Source of the DNA: Prostheceraeus crozeri
Taxonomy: Eukaryota > Platyhelminthes > Polycladida > Euryleptidae
Reading direction: 5' to 3'
Assembly (NCBI GenBank): GCA_907163375.1
Contig: CAJQUW010006842.1
Location: 67,001 to 131,000 of the forward strand
Length of the DNA stretch: 64,000 bases
In this document: positions 43,429-55,283 of the stretch, in pieces
Layout: each line of letters begins with the position of its first letter
Position numbering within the stretch: the first letter of the stretch is position 1
The notes under the pieces: model-generated
Told to the model about the DNA's origin: nothing
The model's database searches: none
What the model saw: only the letters and a program-made list of their open reading frames with translations
Translations under genes and position numbers: made by a program

Positions 43429-44153
43429 ATTATAACTATCTAATTAGAGGTCGGTTTTTAAAATGTACCCTCTAACTGCTTTTAAGTTGAATTCGAATGG
43501 TCACTTATTTGTGGAATAAAGCTTCATTAAATTAGTTTGACACTCATAGTGTTCTATGTAAAAATAACTAGATGTGATTTCTTGTATCGCTAAATAACAT
43601 TTAGGTCATTAAATTAGGAGGCCTTTATCAATTCACTTATGATTGATTAATGAACAGATATTATTTGTTGTTCTATGGAGAACCGCGATGTTGTCTTATG
43701 CATAGAGAGAATAATTCTATCATGTAATCTAGATGTGTAACTGTTATTGTGTCGCTAAACAAACACTACATACTTATTACGTTAGACCTGTATCAATTCA
43801 TTTTTGATAGACTATCCTATGTCTTTCATTATTTGTAAACTTTATCTTAACAGGTACATTACTGCAATCTACTATGCATTGAATAATAAATGTGGTTAAG
43901 TCATACGTTTGTCAGGCACGGCAACCAAGCACATCTTCATTGGTTTTGAATGCCGCGTCCGTGCTTGTGACTGTGCCCGTGCCTACAAAAAACCCGGGTA
44001 ATCGCCGTGCGCCTGCCCGTGTCGATCCCCGGGTACCCGGTCGATCCTTAATCAATGCCTGATTCACATTTAGCATGCACACTAAGAGGATGACCCGGTA
44101 GGAATTGCACTTGCAGATTTGCTAATTGCGGCACAAAGATTATAGAGTGCCAG
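43429..44153. other. No gene seen; GC-rich word-repeat block at ~43915-44045
   Basis: The block holds GGCACGG, GTGCCCGTGCC, ACCCGGGTAATCG and CCCCGGGTACCCGGTCGATC, inverted-word repeats similar in style to hAT ends. No target duplication or partner was found. The remainder is AT-rich. Confidence 0.35.
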
Positions 44154-44545
44154 TTCGCCTGGGCATGGAATAGAAAGGTGTCCTCATGACTTGAACTATT
44201 TAAGCAAAAAAATCCTTGGCAGCAGTAGACGCTGCGCTTTTCTCCTTAAAAGAGGGCTCGCGAGTTAAGCTCGAAATTGCCCAAAGTAGCTTAAAATATG
44301 TGGAATGGCTCAGTAAACTGAAGATCTGCACAACTGGCTGCTCTGTGTTCATCTATAATGGCTTTGCCGTGTGCTGATAATCATAGGGATTATGGAGCTC
44401 CAATTCTAGATATTTTAAGCTAGTCTGAGCCATTCCGAACCGTACTGACGAGCCCTTGCAAGGGAAAACTTTGTGTCCAAGGCTGTCACAGAATTCTTGT
44501 GCTTAAAATTCTTCAAGTCTGAGTACATCTCACTATTACATTTGC
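44154..44545. mobile_element. Foldback element with hammerhead-like cores in both arms
   Basis: The left arm starts GAGTGCCAGTTCGCCTGG and contains GGAATAGAAAGGTGTC, as in the MITE at 2358-2533. The two arms (about 44154-44335 and 44365-44545) are inverted copies, with AGCTTAAAATAT and GGAATGGCTCAG on one side and CTGAGCCATTCC and ATATTTTAAGCT on the other. The right arm, plus strand, has CTGACGA (44445-44451), the palindromic stem CCCTTGCAAGGG, AAAAC where GAAAC is expected, and GTGTC (to 44477). The left arm, minus strand (44268-44222), has CTCGCGA, a pairable stem, GAAA and GCAGCGTC. Both point outwards. Neither copy has every catalytic base, so these are relics at best. Confidence 0.5.
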
Positions 44546-44585
44546 TAATGTTTTGCAAACTTCATAAGTCTAACAGTTTTATCTA

Positions 44586-45606
44586 CAGTGGACTTCGCTT
44601 AATACGATATTGAATGAACCACTAAAAAATATCGTAATAAGCGATATATCGTATTAAATTTCTTAAATTTCTTAAAATTCATGTGATGACGTCAGAGTAT
44701 TTTCCTCTCTCTTGGCGCGGGGAAGCCGGCGCGTATGCTACGCGCGTAGAAGTATAAACCGCCCTTTAGCGAGCGAGCGGTAGTGACCCTTCTTCCGTAT
44801 TTCCCTAATTTCAAGTTTCCCATCCCGGCCACTACTATAAAGGAATCCATGATCAGTGACGTTGTATTTGGAGGTAAGTATTGAATGGAGACATTACGCA
44901 ACTCTGGGCAACCGTAATGACAAGTAGCGTTGTCGACGAATAACAGCACTTTCCGATTTTCTTTGGCCATGCGATCATCAAAATTCTTCACAATTTCGTG
45001 AAAGATTCGTTGCGTCATCCAAGCCTTTGAATTGTGAAAATATGGCAATGGTGGAGACTTACGCTTGAAACATCCTGGATTTTTGAAGCGACCGTTGGTG
45101 AATAAGTTCTTATCCGAGCCGTCAGCGTTGGTGAGGACTAGCAATGTTATTCGCGCTTTCATTTCCTTAAAACCTTTTACTCTGTCAAGGCGTCGAACAC
45201 AGTGTGCCAGAGGGTAAAGCCTTATAGAATAACGCTGTCTCATCGGCATTATAAACGTCTTTTGGCGAGAAACCATTAAGAATTCCCGGGAGCGTTGTTG
45301 CAATATATTGTTCGGCAGCTGGAGAATCAGCGCTGGCCACCTCACCTGAGATCACTCTATGATGAATATTGTGCCGCTTACTCACTTACTCACATATGTA
45401 TCGTAATATGCAGTGTAAATATAATGGAAAATTACCGGACGGGGATTTTTGTGATATCGCAATAAGCGATATATCGTAATAAGCGATATCGTATTAAGCG
45501 ATGTTGAAGTAGTGTATTCTAATACGATTCAAAAAGGGACCGCGGAAAATTATTGTAATACGCGATTTATCGTATTAAGCGATATCGTATTAAACGAAGT
45601 CCACTG
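44586..45606 (-). mobile_element. Tigger/pogo-type transposon, internally deleted
   Basis: The TA-flanked ends (TA at 44584-44585 and 45607-45608) carry the inverted repeats CAGTGGACTTCGCTTAATAC and GTATTAAACGAAGTCCACTG. Inside both ends ATCGTATTAAGCGATAT words recur. At 1021 bp it keeps only the middle of the transposase gene on the minus strand. Confidence 0.9.
44865..45385 (-). pseudogene. Tigger-like DDE transposase fragment
   Basis: Two overlapping minus-strand frames give the central transposase. The first (from 45385) has KRHNIHHRVISGEVASADS, YNADETALFYKALP with the first catalytic Asp. After a frameshift near 45200 the second has ARITLLVLTNADGSDK, LPYFHNSKAWM, LLFVDNATCH with the second Asp, and YLPPNTTSLI. 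The reading then leaves transposase homology just before the expected QP(L/M)D with the third Asp. The amino-terminal CENP-B-type DNA-binding domain and the carboxy end are deleted, so it cannot be active. Confidence 0.85.
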
Positions 45607-45644
45607 TAATTGATGTATAATTATGTTTATTTCCGGCAAATACT

Positions 45645-46934
45645 GTGCAAGAATCCAAAACGCCATGTCCGCGTACAACCGAGACTTCAAACAGTGAAAT
45701 GCGGGCAGCAATCGAAGAGGCTTGATGTGTCACGTTCTTGGAATAAAGTGCCTTCTAAAGTTAATCACCTCTGAAGTTTGATGAAAAAACATGAAAATAC
45801 GCAAACCACTGTTTCACAATGTTTAAAATCTTATGGATCTAACTTTCCTTAGTCTAGAATTAATGGCCAGATTCTTCTAATCAAAGTTGTTTTTGCAGGA
45901 CCTGTTTTAAAAATTAAAAAAATAGAGCAATCAAAGAAGCGCATAATGTCTACAAATCGTAGGCTGTAAGCATGAAATATCATACTTGTACAAGAAAAGT
46001 TCGGGCTTTCACAGCCATACAGGGATTATGATGGAAGATATCTGATGGTGCGCAGTGCACGAGGAGATCTTCGAATTTATGCCCGACGACAGATTGCTAT
46101 AATTTCTATTCATGCCTGAACTATCATGGATGAAAAAACACCTGAGACATGGACCATGGATGTCGATGAACAGTAATCGCATTGATGGATATGTAAAAGC
46201 GGAGGGCATGAATAGGAAATTGTGGCTCCATTGAAAATACATTGAAATTGGCGGGCATAAATTGGAAATTTCCGATTTATCCCCAGCAACCTTTATAGAA
46301 TGCATGATTACTATTTAAATGCCTATCTATGGTCCTTCGGGACATGAAATCAATGACTTGGACTTTCTACAAAGTTTAAAGCCTGATATCAGTGATATAT
46401 CATACACATAATGTACTAGTGCCTCTGATGCGAATACTCATTTGAAATGTTATCTGTGATGCTTCATCTTTCTAACGCTTGTGTGTGCAGGTTACTTCTT
46501 ACTGTCTGTAGCTCCTTAATCATCATATTGTAATGTTATTCATAGCAACGTAACTATTGTTTGCTTTGTTGCCGTCGGCATGAGAATGAGAGCTGAACTG
46601 AGTAAAGGAATTGTAGAACAGGAAATGACACCTTTAGTCGTTTGCAATCTGGATATACGAAATAAAATTTGTTCCCAGGCAGAAAATTGTCTCGTCAACA
46701 TTTCTAAGGTCAAAGTGAACTTTCTCAGACTTTCTCTCCTAAAAGGCAGAATCCGACTTTCCTGTCTTTATTCATGCATCTATCTATGGCATACAAAATG
46801 CAATAGGTGTATAAGATAAATGGGGCATTTTAGGAATCTGAAGCAGCCTTTTCTTACTGACTTTAAGTGAAGAAAATAAAAATAAACTCGTAGTATTATT
46901 TAATAGCTTGAACGTTTTCGATGACTCTCGTCGG
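45645..46934. repeat. Low-copy repeat, copy B (~1.29 kb)
   Basis: Direct-orientation partner of 37792-39136. It starts right after the Tigger element and spacer, with TGTGCAAGAATCCAAAACGC, and its similarity to copy A ends at GATGACTCTCGTCGGTTC, exactly where a CAGAGTTGC hAT-like end begins. That insertion probably displaced the remainder of copy B. Confidence 0.8.
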
Positions 46935-47699
46935 TTCCAGAGTTGCAAACTCTCACGCATTGGGTGTGAATCTCACGCATTCAGACCTCTTCTCACGCTC
47001 TCAGACTGGAGGCAAAATTTCTCACGCATTCGCATTTATAATGTAATTCTTAATGATGTTTCCTGATAGAACCGTACAACTGCGCAAAATCTATGCAGAT
47101 AAGCAAAATAACATGCTATTTATGTGAAAGTCTGGTCATGTGTAATCATCACTATAAAACGTCTATACCGTATACCATAGATTACCATGCACCATGTCCA
47201 TGTAGAACACTGTCTGTGTATTCTGATGATCGATTGAGTTAATAAACTTCAACCATGGATGTCTGGTAGTAAGTATAATGCTTCAGCGACACGGAAAGAT
47301 GGATGTCATCGATAAAAATTCGAAAAGACTTATCTATAGACCTTCTATAACATGCCGTAGCACGTGAACAGAAATCTACCATAGCACGGATAGATCCTAC
47401 GAGATGATGCTGATATTGCACTTCATTTGACGCATTACATCAATTTTGAAGCATAATTCCCACAGCTTCATTCTCAATTTGATTATCCGTAGTTGGCATT
47501 ATTGTCCGCTGAATTACATTGAAATTGCATGGGTTTGAAGATTGTATTATTGTCCGGAAGAAGCACTCTACTGTATGTCAAATCTCCATCCAAATATGCA
47601 ATCGTCAGCATTGCAATGTTTTTTAAGTATTTCAGTCTTTCTACGCACAGAAATTAATTAGGTGAAAATTAACAAAAATTAATCATGGCACCTTCAATA
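46935..47699. other. hAT-like terminus with CTCACGCATT words, then no gene seen
   Basis: CAGAGTTGCAAACTCTCACG (46936) opens a block with CTCACGCATT or CTCACGC repeated five times up to 47035, in the style of hAT termini. The other end was not found. The rest to 47699 is non-coding by eye. Confidence 0.4.
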
Positions 47700-47764
47700 C
47701 TTGAAAAATCAATTATTTCAATAATATAATTATTAATGAGCAAAATAAAAGACTATTCATTAGA

Positions 47765-49560
47765 AATAACGATTCGAATATAAAATGGCAAAACCTGACA
47801 AGTAAAGAAAAAGGTCTCAAGGCACTTATCAAAAGAGAGAAGAAAGAAGACATTGTCATCTATCAAACTGACAGAAGTGGGCGATTCTCAGTCGACACAA
47901 AAAGTAATTACAAAGAAATGAGGAAACAACACATTGCAAATGACAGTGACATTATAGAATGTGAAATCACAAAAATTGAACAGCAAATGAACGCACATGC
48001 AGTATTTTGGGCAAGAATGCTACAGGCTGGATATTTTACCAACGATCACTTGAGAATCAGAAATAACATGATCAACAATGGTAGCAATATGCCTCCACTA
48101 TACACGTTGAGAAAAGATCACAAAGAATGCTTGGATACATCAATAGGTCCTGCAGGTAGACCAGTTTGCGGATCGGTTAACTCTCCGAACAATCAATTAT
48201 CTCACCTGTTGAGTATTATTGTATCATAAATCTGGATAAACGATAAAAAGACTGTTTGCCTCAACACAGAAGAGCTAATTGCCGACTTCAACAGAGTTAA
48301 TGATTTGAATTCAACACAAAATATCATAATAGGCTCAGCAGATGTTAAAGCATTATATTCCAGTCTGAACATTGAGTTTACTATTGAAAAAGTTTGTGGA
48401 CCGTTTGAAAAATCAGAAATCAAAATGGAAGGCATAGACTATCGTGAAATAGGATTATATCTTTCTTTGAATAAATCCAAAGAAGAACTTATTGAAATGG
48501 GGATATCAAATTTCTGTCCAACCAGAAAGACGAATGTCGGAAGACCACCAACCATTACAGGCAATGGAATGGAAGAACAGATAAATAAAAGATACGCGAT
48601 GTGGAAACATCCTTGCATGGTTCCAGAAAATGAACACTCAAAAAAAAAAATATTAACAGGAGCCATCAAAATCGGTTTGCAAACAGTAATGAAAAATCAC
48701 ATATACAAGTTTGATGACCATATCAAATTACAAAAAGATGGTGGACCAATCGGACTTGAATTGACTGGAGTAATCGCACAAATCTTCATGATGTGGTGGG
48801 ATGAAAAACTAATCGAGGAACTAGATCAAAGCAATATACACTGTATGCTAATGAAAAGATATGTTGATGATATAACGTTGATATTGTCCTACGAGAATGA
48901 GGTAATGAGTCAACAGCAAGATGATATTGAAGAAATAGAAAATGACAAAAATATTATGAAAATGGTACAAGAAATTGGAAATGAAATTCATCAATCCATT
49001 CAATTAGAAACTGATTTCCCTTCCAAACACTCGATGAGAACAGTAAAGTAAAGAATATATTACATGAAATTTACATGAAAAGTATAGCTTCAAAAATGGT
49101 TATTCACGCAAGAACGTCGCCATCATGGAGTACAAAAAGGACTATTCTCACACAACAAATGCTGAGAATTTTGCTCAACTGTAGTCAACACTTACCATAG
49201 AATCAAACAGTCAAGCATTTAACAGAAATGAGTAAGAGAATGCAATATTCTGGTTATGTTCAAAAATTTAGAACGCAAATCACAGAGTCAGCATTAAATG
49301 CTTACAACAAAATAAAAGAAAATGACAGAAACAAAATCAGACCAATGTATAGACCAAGAGAATGGCAACAAGCTGAGAGAAGAAGAGTGAAACAAACGAA
49401 AAAGAGAACTTGGTGCAAGAAAGATAATTATTACGAAAGTGTGTTATTCATTCAATTAACCCCAAATTCGACACTGAAGAAAGAGTTATAAAGCGAAATA
49501 AAAAAACTGGATTCAAAATCAAAGTTATAGCAACAACAAAAGATACCTTAAAATCAAAAC
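47765..49560 (+). pseudogene. Penelope-like element: reverse transcriptase part
   Basis: The frame reads through EKGLKALIKREKKEDIVIYQ, TDRSGRFSVDT, PPLYTLRKDHKECLD and GRPVCGSVNSPNNQLSHLLS. After an in-frame stop (48229) it continues with the RT palm: Asp in GSADVKALYSSLNIEFTIE (motif A), GGPIGLELTGVIAQIFMMWW (motif B) and MKRYVDDITLIL (motif C). A frameshifted tail (49228-49491) holds the thumb-like region with RMQYSGYVQKFR, RPMYRPREWQQAE and KDNYYESVLFIQLTPN. Order and motifs fit a Penelope-like retroelement whose GIY-YIG nuclease lies carboxy-terminal. That part is found at 50563-51001, separated by an insertion. With at least one stop and one or more frameshifts, the element is dead. Confidence 0.8.
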
Positions 49561-49562
49561 TA

Positions 49563-50562
49563 CACTGTTAATCGCTCAATACCAATCACATACGAAGGAT
49601 GCATACCAAAATATTTTTTGGTATATTTCTGTATATATTTGTATGCTTTTCGTATGATATTTCAAGTGTGGTATGATTTACATACTAAAGCCATACCAGC
49701 ACAATGTTAAAAGAAAGCATCAATCACGTCCAAAGTATGTTGATTTAATGCCCTTTTGTCAATAAAGATCACACCAATGTTACTACTGTTTTGTAAGATA
49801 ATGACATTCAAGAGTCATACTTTCAGTACTGAATTCGATATTAATACATGTAATTCAGATGCATTTCAAAAATAATCAATAAATATTCAACCATCAACAA
49901 GTATGCATTATATAATTTTGAAATTAAGCATTTTATCAATCCGAAATAAAAATACATTATAATTCATGAACGCAAAAATAGTTATGTTTGAGATATATAA
50001 GTCAACATGATTGCACGAAAAATATCGTTTGAATGAATTGATGTTAATCAATTTGGTTCATAATGTAGAGCTAACTAAGCGTCCTGTTAAAGTTGCTAGA
50101 CAAGTGGCAACGACGACAAACACGTGGAGCATAAAATTCATAAAAAATCTAATCCAATGAAATATCACACTATCAAAAAGAAATATTCACGACTGGTATT
50201 ACTGAAAACGTTATTTGACAATGTCATGTAATATACATATATACGAGTATATATTTGCTATGTGACTTAAAGCTCAACATATCAGAGGCATACAAAAGGC
50301 ATACGAATGAGGATGAATTTGCATCGGATCTCGTACATAAAACATACCAACAACTCGTATTTCAGTGTAAAACAGCCAATCACAGATAGATTAGTTCGTA
50401 TCGCTACATGCCAATCACATACGAAAGTAAGTGAGATTTCGTATGAAAAACATACCAGATCTCTGTAAACATACGAGAATCTCGTATCACATTTTAGTTT
50501 CAAATTGTATGTGATTTTAGTATATGTGTGTATGCAAATTTCGCATCCAGCGATTTACAGTG
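49563..50562. mobile_element. TA-flanked 1000-bp MITE inserted inside the Penelope element
   Basis: The ends CACTGTTAATCGCT and AGCGATTTACAGTG are inverted repeats flanked by TA on both sides (49561-49562 and 50563-50564). The insertion separates ...ATTKDTLKSKL from VQRSNPFEKKKC of the Penelope protein, a place where related proteins are continuous. The interior is rich in CATACGA/TCGTATG words and has no coding capacity. TA target duplication suggests a Tc1/mariner-type MITE. Confidence 0.75.
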
Positions 50563-52875
50563 TACAAAGATCAAATCCGTTTGAGAAAAAGAAGTGCACA
50601 GACGAATGCGTAGTATGCAAAAGTAATGGCAAAGGAAAATGTGATGAACAGGGAATAACTTACGAAATTGAATGTGAAGGATGCAAAGGGGTCTATATCG
50701 GAGAAACAGCAAGAAATGCGAAAATCAAAAGAAAAGAATATATAAAGCAAACGAGGGAAAAGAAGGATACATCAGGTTATGGAGACATTGCAAAGAACAT
50801 CATGACAACATAAAACAAGAATTTTCAATGAATATAATAAGTGTACATCATAATAACACAATGGAACGTCAAATAACGGAATCAGTCAATATCAAAAGCA
50901 GTATACAACAGAAAAGGATCGTCATTAACAACAAAACAGAGTGGAACCAACCTTACATGCCAACAGTGGCTATACAGAAGAACGAGAGAGATATAGAATA
51001 AATTATTGTGAACTATGAGACTATTGAATACTGAACTATGCTATATGTGGATATTTTCTGGATATCGATAATGACAATGATAGTTAATAATTTTTGTAAA
51101 TGTTTGCTTAGGATTTCTTTCTATTTCAATAGATAAGGCCAGACCGGCGAAATATATTTCGATACATTTTATTAATTAATTTTTGTGCGCAGAAAGACTA
51201 GAATACTGAAAAACAATATTATTTTATTAATTTCAAAAATAATGATATCAAAGTCTTTCAGCACAACATCTATTGAAATTACTAAAAATATCCACTTCTA
51301 TCGGACATAAATGCAAAATTCCTCGGACACTAACGTGTCTTCGGAATCCATGCATTTATGTCCTCTAAAAGTGGATACTATTCCTATATTAGCATAGCAA
51401 ACTTATATTACATTTGGTTCACTGAAATTGCATTATCAATCTAATAAGATATCCATATTCCGTTTAAAATCATTGCATAATGCAGTAAGGAAATGTTCAC
51501 AATCTTCACTGCTCTTGTAGGCCTACTGTGGAAATCACTGGAAAATTGCTTGATCGGAAATGAGACTGCTCCCAGATCTTCAAGGCTTCAGAAAGTTTCA
51601 GAAGCTTCACGACTAAAGTGTATCTTCTTTTTCCAATTATTTTTTGTGATCAACTATTTGTCTATTCAAAAAGATGAACTTTCTTGCTTGTACACTTATG
51701 ATCAAATAAGAGCTTCATGAATGAATGGATGAATAGTCATATATTTCATCAGTGATAATCAAAAATACATCAAAAGTGGAGCATACATTACAAGTGAAAT
51801 AAGAAAAGAAGTCATAAAGTCACAAAACGGTTTGAAATGCGTGCGGCCATAACAGGAAAGTAGTTTTTAAGTCTTACTGTTTTACATAACGGGATTGACA
51901 GTCTACCATTTCTAAAATACATTAGTGCATTTATGGGATGTTCAGGATTGTGTACTTCATTTATCAATTTCATATAAGCAGATTTACGTTTTTCAAAAAA
52001 CATGTTCTTAAATTCACAATTACATTCGGATTTACATATAACTCGCTTTGAACGTTTGAAAACACGCTTTACAGTTGACGTGATCTGTGCATTGATACTA
52101 CCGAAAAGGGTTATACAATATAGCAAAATGTTTTCAATCATAGCACTATATGCCATCCACAGATCGTCGTGGCTTAAAGAATTTCTCAAAACTTTTAAAA
52201 GGTACATACGTTGAGAACATTTTCTTTCAATAGCTTCAAAATGAGGAGTCCATGACAGCTTATTGCTCCAAACAACAACTAAGATGTTAATGACATCTAC
52301 GACTTGAAATGGAAGTCTATCCAGCATACAATCGACAGCTTTGTTCTTCTTGGTAAAAATCACTATTTTATTTTTCTTCTCATTTATACGCACTAAGTTT
52401 GAAGAAGACCATTGCTGTATGTATTCGACCTCATTCTTCACACTCAGTAAAGATTCTTCTAATTGATGGTCAGAAAAAAGAATAATTTCATAAATATCAT
52501 CAGCGTACTGAACAAATTTTGTGGACAACAATTTCGGCTTCAAATCATAGCAATAAAGAAGAAACAAAAATGGACCCAAAAGAGAACCTTGTAGAAACCC
52601 ACTTGTTACACAGGCTTTCTCACTTAGTGCATACTTTACACGAACTCTTTGAAAACGATCAGTTAAATATCTTGTCAACCATACAATAAAACCGGTGGGA
52701 AAGTTGAGCATTTTGAGTTTGTCAATCAATATGCTGTGAGATATTCTATCGAACGCCTTAGAAAAATCAAAATTGACTAACATGCATCCATCAAAGGCAT
52801 CACTTTCCAGGCACGATGTCACATGGTCATGAATAGAAATAAGTGCACACCTGCAGTCAGACAAAGGTTTGTAAC
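50251..52875. repeat. Duplicated block, copy 1
   Basis: This block is repeated at 61381-64000 (window end) in the same orientation with an offset of 11,130 bp, changing to 11,126 bp by the LINE. It contains the right 300 bp of the MITE, the GIY-YIG segment, the spacer and the LINE 3' half. Differences are sparse, a few per hundred bases by eye. Confidence 0.93.
50563..51001 (+). pseudogene. Penelope-like element: GIY-YIG endonuclease domain
   Basis: Starting right after the MITE, the frame reads NPFEKKKCTDECVVCKSNGK, a cysteine-rich knuckle, then GITYEIECEGCKGVYIGETA with the GIY-YIG core (here I-T-Y ... V-Y-I-G), then RNAKIKRKEYIK. Near 50750 the frame shifts and the rest (RLWRHCKEHHDNI, MERQITESVNIK, INNKTEWNQPYMP) continues in another frame to 51001. 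The same shift is present in the copy at 61682-62131, so it predates that duplication. Confidence 0.8.
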
Positions 52876-53436
52876 TAAACTGATGTGATGGGATCTTCGA
52901 GAGAATTGTCGATTTAATATATTTCAAAACATGCATTTCAAGTACTTTACTTGGCACACTTAAGACTGTGATTGGCCTCACATCATTTAAGTTAGCAGGA
53001 GACGACTTTGGAACAGGGGATACAGCACATGATTTGAGAATTCGAGGAACATAGCGTCGAATAGTATGACATAGAGGTTCGCAAATGTATGGCGCAGCTA
53101 ACTGGTAGGCCTTGAGTGGAATACCATCAGAACCACTTGATTTATTCACGGACAAGTTATCAAGCACAGAAAATATTTCGCAAGGTTCAGATAATGGACA
53201 CCAATCATGTGAATCAACTGTGTCACTGATAGATGAGTGGGGTTGAAGGTCTCTGCGAAAACGCTATTAATTTTGTTGGTAGCACTTTCAATACTGGGAA
53301 ACTGTGATAAAAGATGATCAAGGGCACTACCCGATGATTTCCCTCGAGCTTCAGACACAACAGTCCATATATTTCTTGGGGACGGACTTGATTTCTTCAC
53401 CCAGTTTACTTTGGCTCTCGTAATTTCCTCTTGCAC
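51812..53436 (-). pseudogene. LINE reverse transcriptase
   Basis: The linker (SATNKINSVFAETFN) is followed after a frameshift near 53150 by a 451-codon open RT: SSGSDGIPLKAYQLAAPYI (fingers), RPITVLSVPSKVLE, HQFSYKPLSDC, motif A FDFSKAFDRISHSIL, motif B GFLQGSLLGPFLFLLY, motif C KFVQYADDIYEII, then VVWSNKLSWTPHFE and the basic tail. All three catalytic Asp positions are present. The first 1.1 kb from the 3' end is repeated in the second copy at 62938-64000. The RT frame itself is open to its natural stop at 51812, but it is severed from the endonuclease. Confidence 0.88.
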
Positions 53437-53459
53437 CTTTTGCTTGAAAATATGGTAGC

Positions 53460-54397
53460 CTACTTATTGAAATCTTTCTCGCGATATGCTGCCCATCTGC
53501 GGTTGATCAATTCTTTCAAATAAGGATTCATCCAAGGCTTGTCCCTTTCTCTCATAAGAACAGAATGCCAAAGAATAGCGGCAAAATATGTGCCAAAAAT
53601 AGAAAAGAACAGTTCAATCTTGGTATCTAAATCATCTACGAAGTAGATTTGATGAAAAGAGGCTGAATTGAGTCTTTCAAGAAATCGGTGAATATGAGTA
53701 GCACTCCAATCAAACCATCGACGCTCCTGAACAATTTGGTTATTGTAGACGGTATAGGGATTGAGAAAAATTTGAGCATGTGACCCTTTACGTCGAGATG
53801 AAAGAGGTGCGCCGATATCAGTGAAATCATACATATCATTTAAAGATTTGCTAACAAGAAATTTGTCAATACAGGATTGACCTCGTGCTGGTAAATTCAC
53901 TTTATCATGCAAATCAAGACTTCTGAAAAGTAGGTCAGTGTCCAAGTCATTAAAATCACCACCTATGATCAAATGTACATCACAGAAACTGCTTGTGTAA
54001 CTATCTAGTGAATCTACTCGTATAAGGAAATCGAGTATTTCACATTTATGAAGAGAATTCAAATTCGGAGGATAATACAAAGCACATAATAAATAAAGTT
54101 GATTATCAAACTTAAAAGATGCAGCAATTGATTCGCATGAGATGGGAGGCAGACAATTTTGAACCTGACAGTGGCCTAGACTGGAATGAATCCAAACAAC
54201 AACTCCACCTCCTAAATGATTTTTCTGTCACATCTGAATATGGTATATCCCTTGATTTGAAACATCGAGCAGTCATGCGTGTCATTTAAACAAGATTCGG
54301 TAATTATCATAATGTCGGGATTCAAGGCAACACAAGTGACTCTCAAATCATCAAGTTTACCAACTGCAGCTATAGAACGAGCATTAGTCATATACAC
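53460..54397 (-). pseudogene. LINE AP-like endonuclease
   Basis: The amino part (54397-54212) has TNARSIAAVGKLDDL and DIMIITESCLND, with the catalytic Glu in TES. The carboxy part (54080-53460) has LIIGGDFNDLDTDL with the conserved GDFN, and SCIDKFLVS; the SDH motif reads KGSHAQIFL. Between them 54212-54080 is in other frames. Function in intact relatives: nicking of target DNA to prime reverse transcription. Confidence 0.8.
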
Positions 54398-54418
54398 CTT
54401 TGGAACAGCATTATTTTG

Positions 54419-55283
54419 TCAAAAGCCCCGATTTGTATTGGAAGCACGTGGAACCACTTTTTTATTCTTTATAATGACGTTCTCACCAAGACCACGACGA
54501 TAATTGAGTTCATTTCTTAATTTCTTATCTTCTTCCAATTCTCTAGGAGTCATATCAGGTTTCAGATAAACTTTCTTGAAGATTAGATTTCCGTCATTGT
54601 TCACTCTTGATAATTTAGGTGCAGACTTCATGACTGATATTTTTGCATCATAACTGGAGAAAATAACTTTTAAAGGCCGAGGTCTCGACCCTTTGGCACC
54701 TATGCGGAAGAAACGGCGGAATTGATAATCACTAGAAGCACCATTTTCACTCAAAGATGATGTCTAGATGCCTCTTATCGAAGTCCTTCTGCTCAGGTCC
54801 ATCTGTCTGGCATTCCGGAATACCAAAGAACAGTACATTACTTTTACGAAGCTCTCGGTCTTGTAGCTCATTTATGATGTCATCTTGCACATTGAATTGA
54901 ATGCTGTCAATTCTCGCGTTGATGGAGTCAATCTTAGCATTCAAATTCTCTTCGGCCTCAGCAATAAGCACCTTACTTTCCTTGAGAAGGTCACTCTTGA
55001 TTTAACTTACAGCATCTACAACAGCTGTTTTCACCTCACAAGGATCTAAAGTGCGGGACAAGTCAATGTTCTCAAGGGCTGTCATATCATATTTTAAAGC
55101 AGAACATAACTGTGGCTTTGTCATTTTGTTTAGTTGTGAGAAAGACATCTTCCTAACCTCATCAAAAGTAACCTTTTCAATGTTTGGAGAATTTGTTGCG
55201 CTTGATGATAACGATGCGTTACGTGGCGTGGCATGATCAACAATGAAATGCTGAGTTGAAAAAGATTTAATGCTGCGCAGCAA
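54419..55283 (-). pseudogene. LINE ORF1 protein, three broken pieces
   Basis: Piece 1 (55283-55002) is a serine-rich and helical start. Piece 2 (54971-54747) has a heptad-like coiled coil (LNAKIDSINARIDSIQ) followed by RKSNVLFFGIPE, the entry to the RRM-like domain of L1/CR1-type ORF1 proteins. Piece 3 (54754-54419) has the carboxy part (RPRPLKVIFSSYDAKISVM, then YLKPDMTPRELEEDKKL). In intact relatives ORF1p is an RNA-binding chaperone. Frame changes fall near 54990 and 54750. Confidence 0.7.

Noticed and set aside
47765-51001. Naiad-type Penelope with permuted GIY-YIG and selenocysteine codons
   Set aside because: The GIY-YIG part follows the RT and not the reverse, and the visible in-frame stop is TAA, which cannot encode selenocysteine.
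51133-51170. Hammerhead-like string GATAAGGCCAGACCGGCGAAATAT, also at 62253-62290
   Set aside because: It has a GCC/GGC stem and GAAA, but the core reads (T/A)-GATAA with C3 and G8 changed, no stem I pairs on either side, and the expected GTC is missing.
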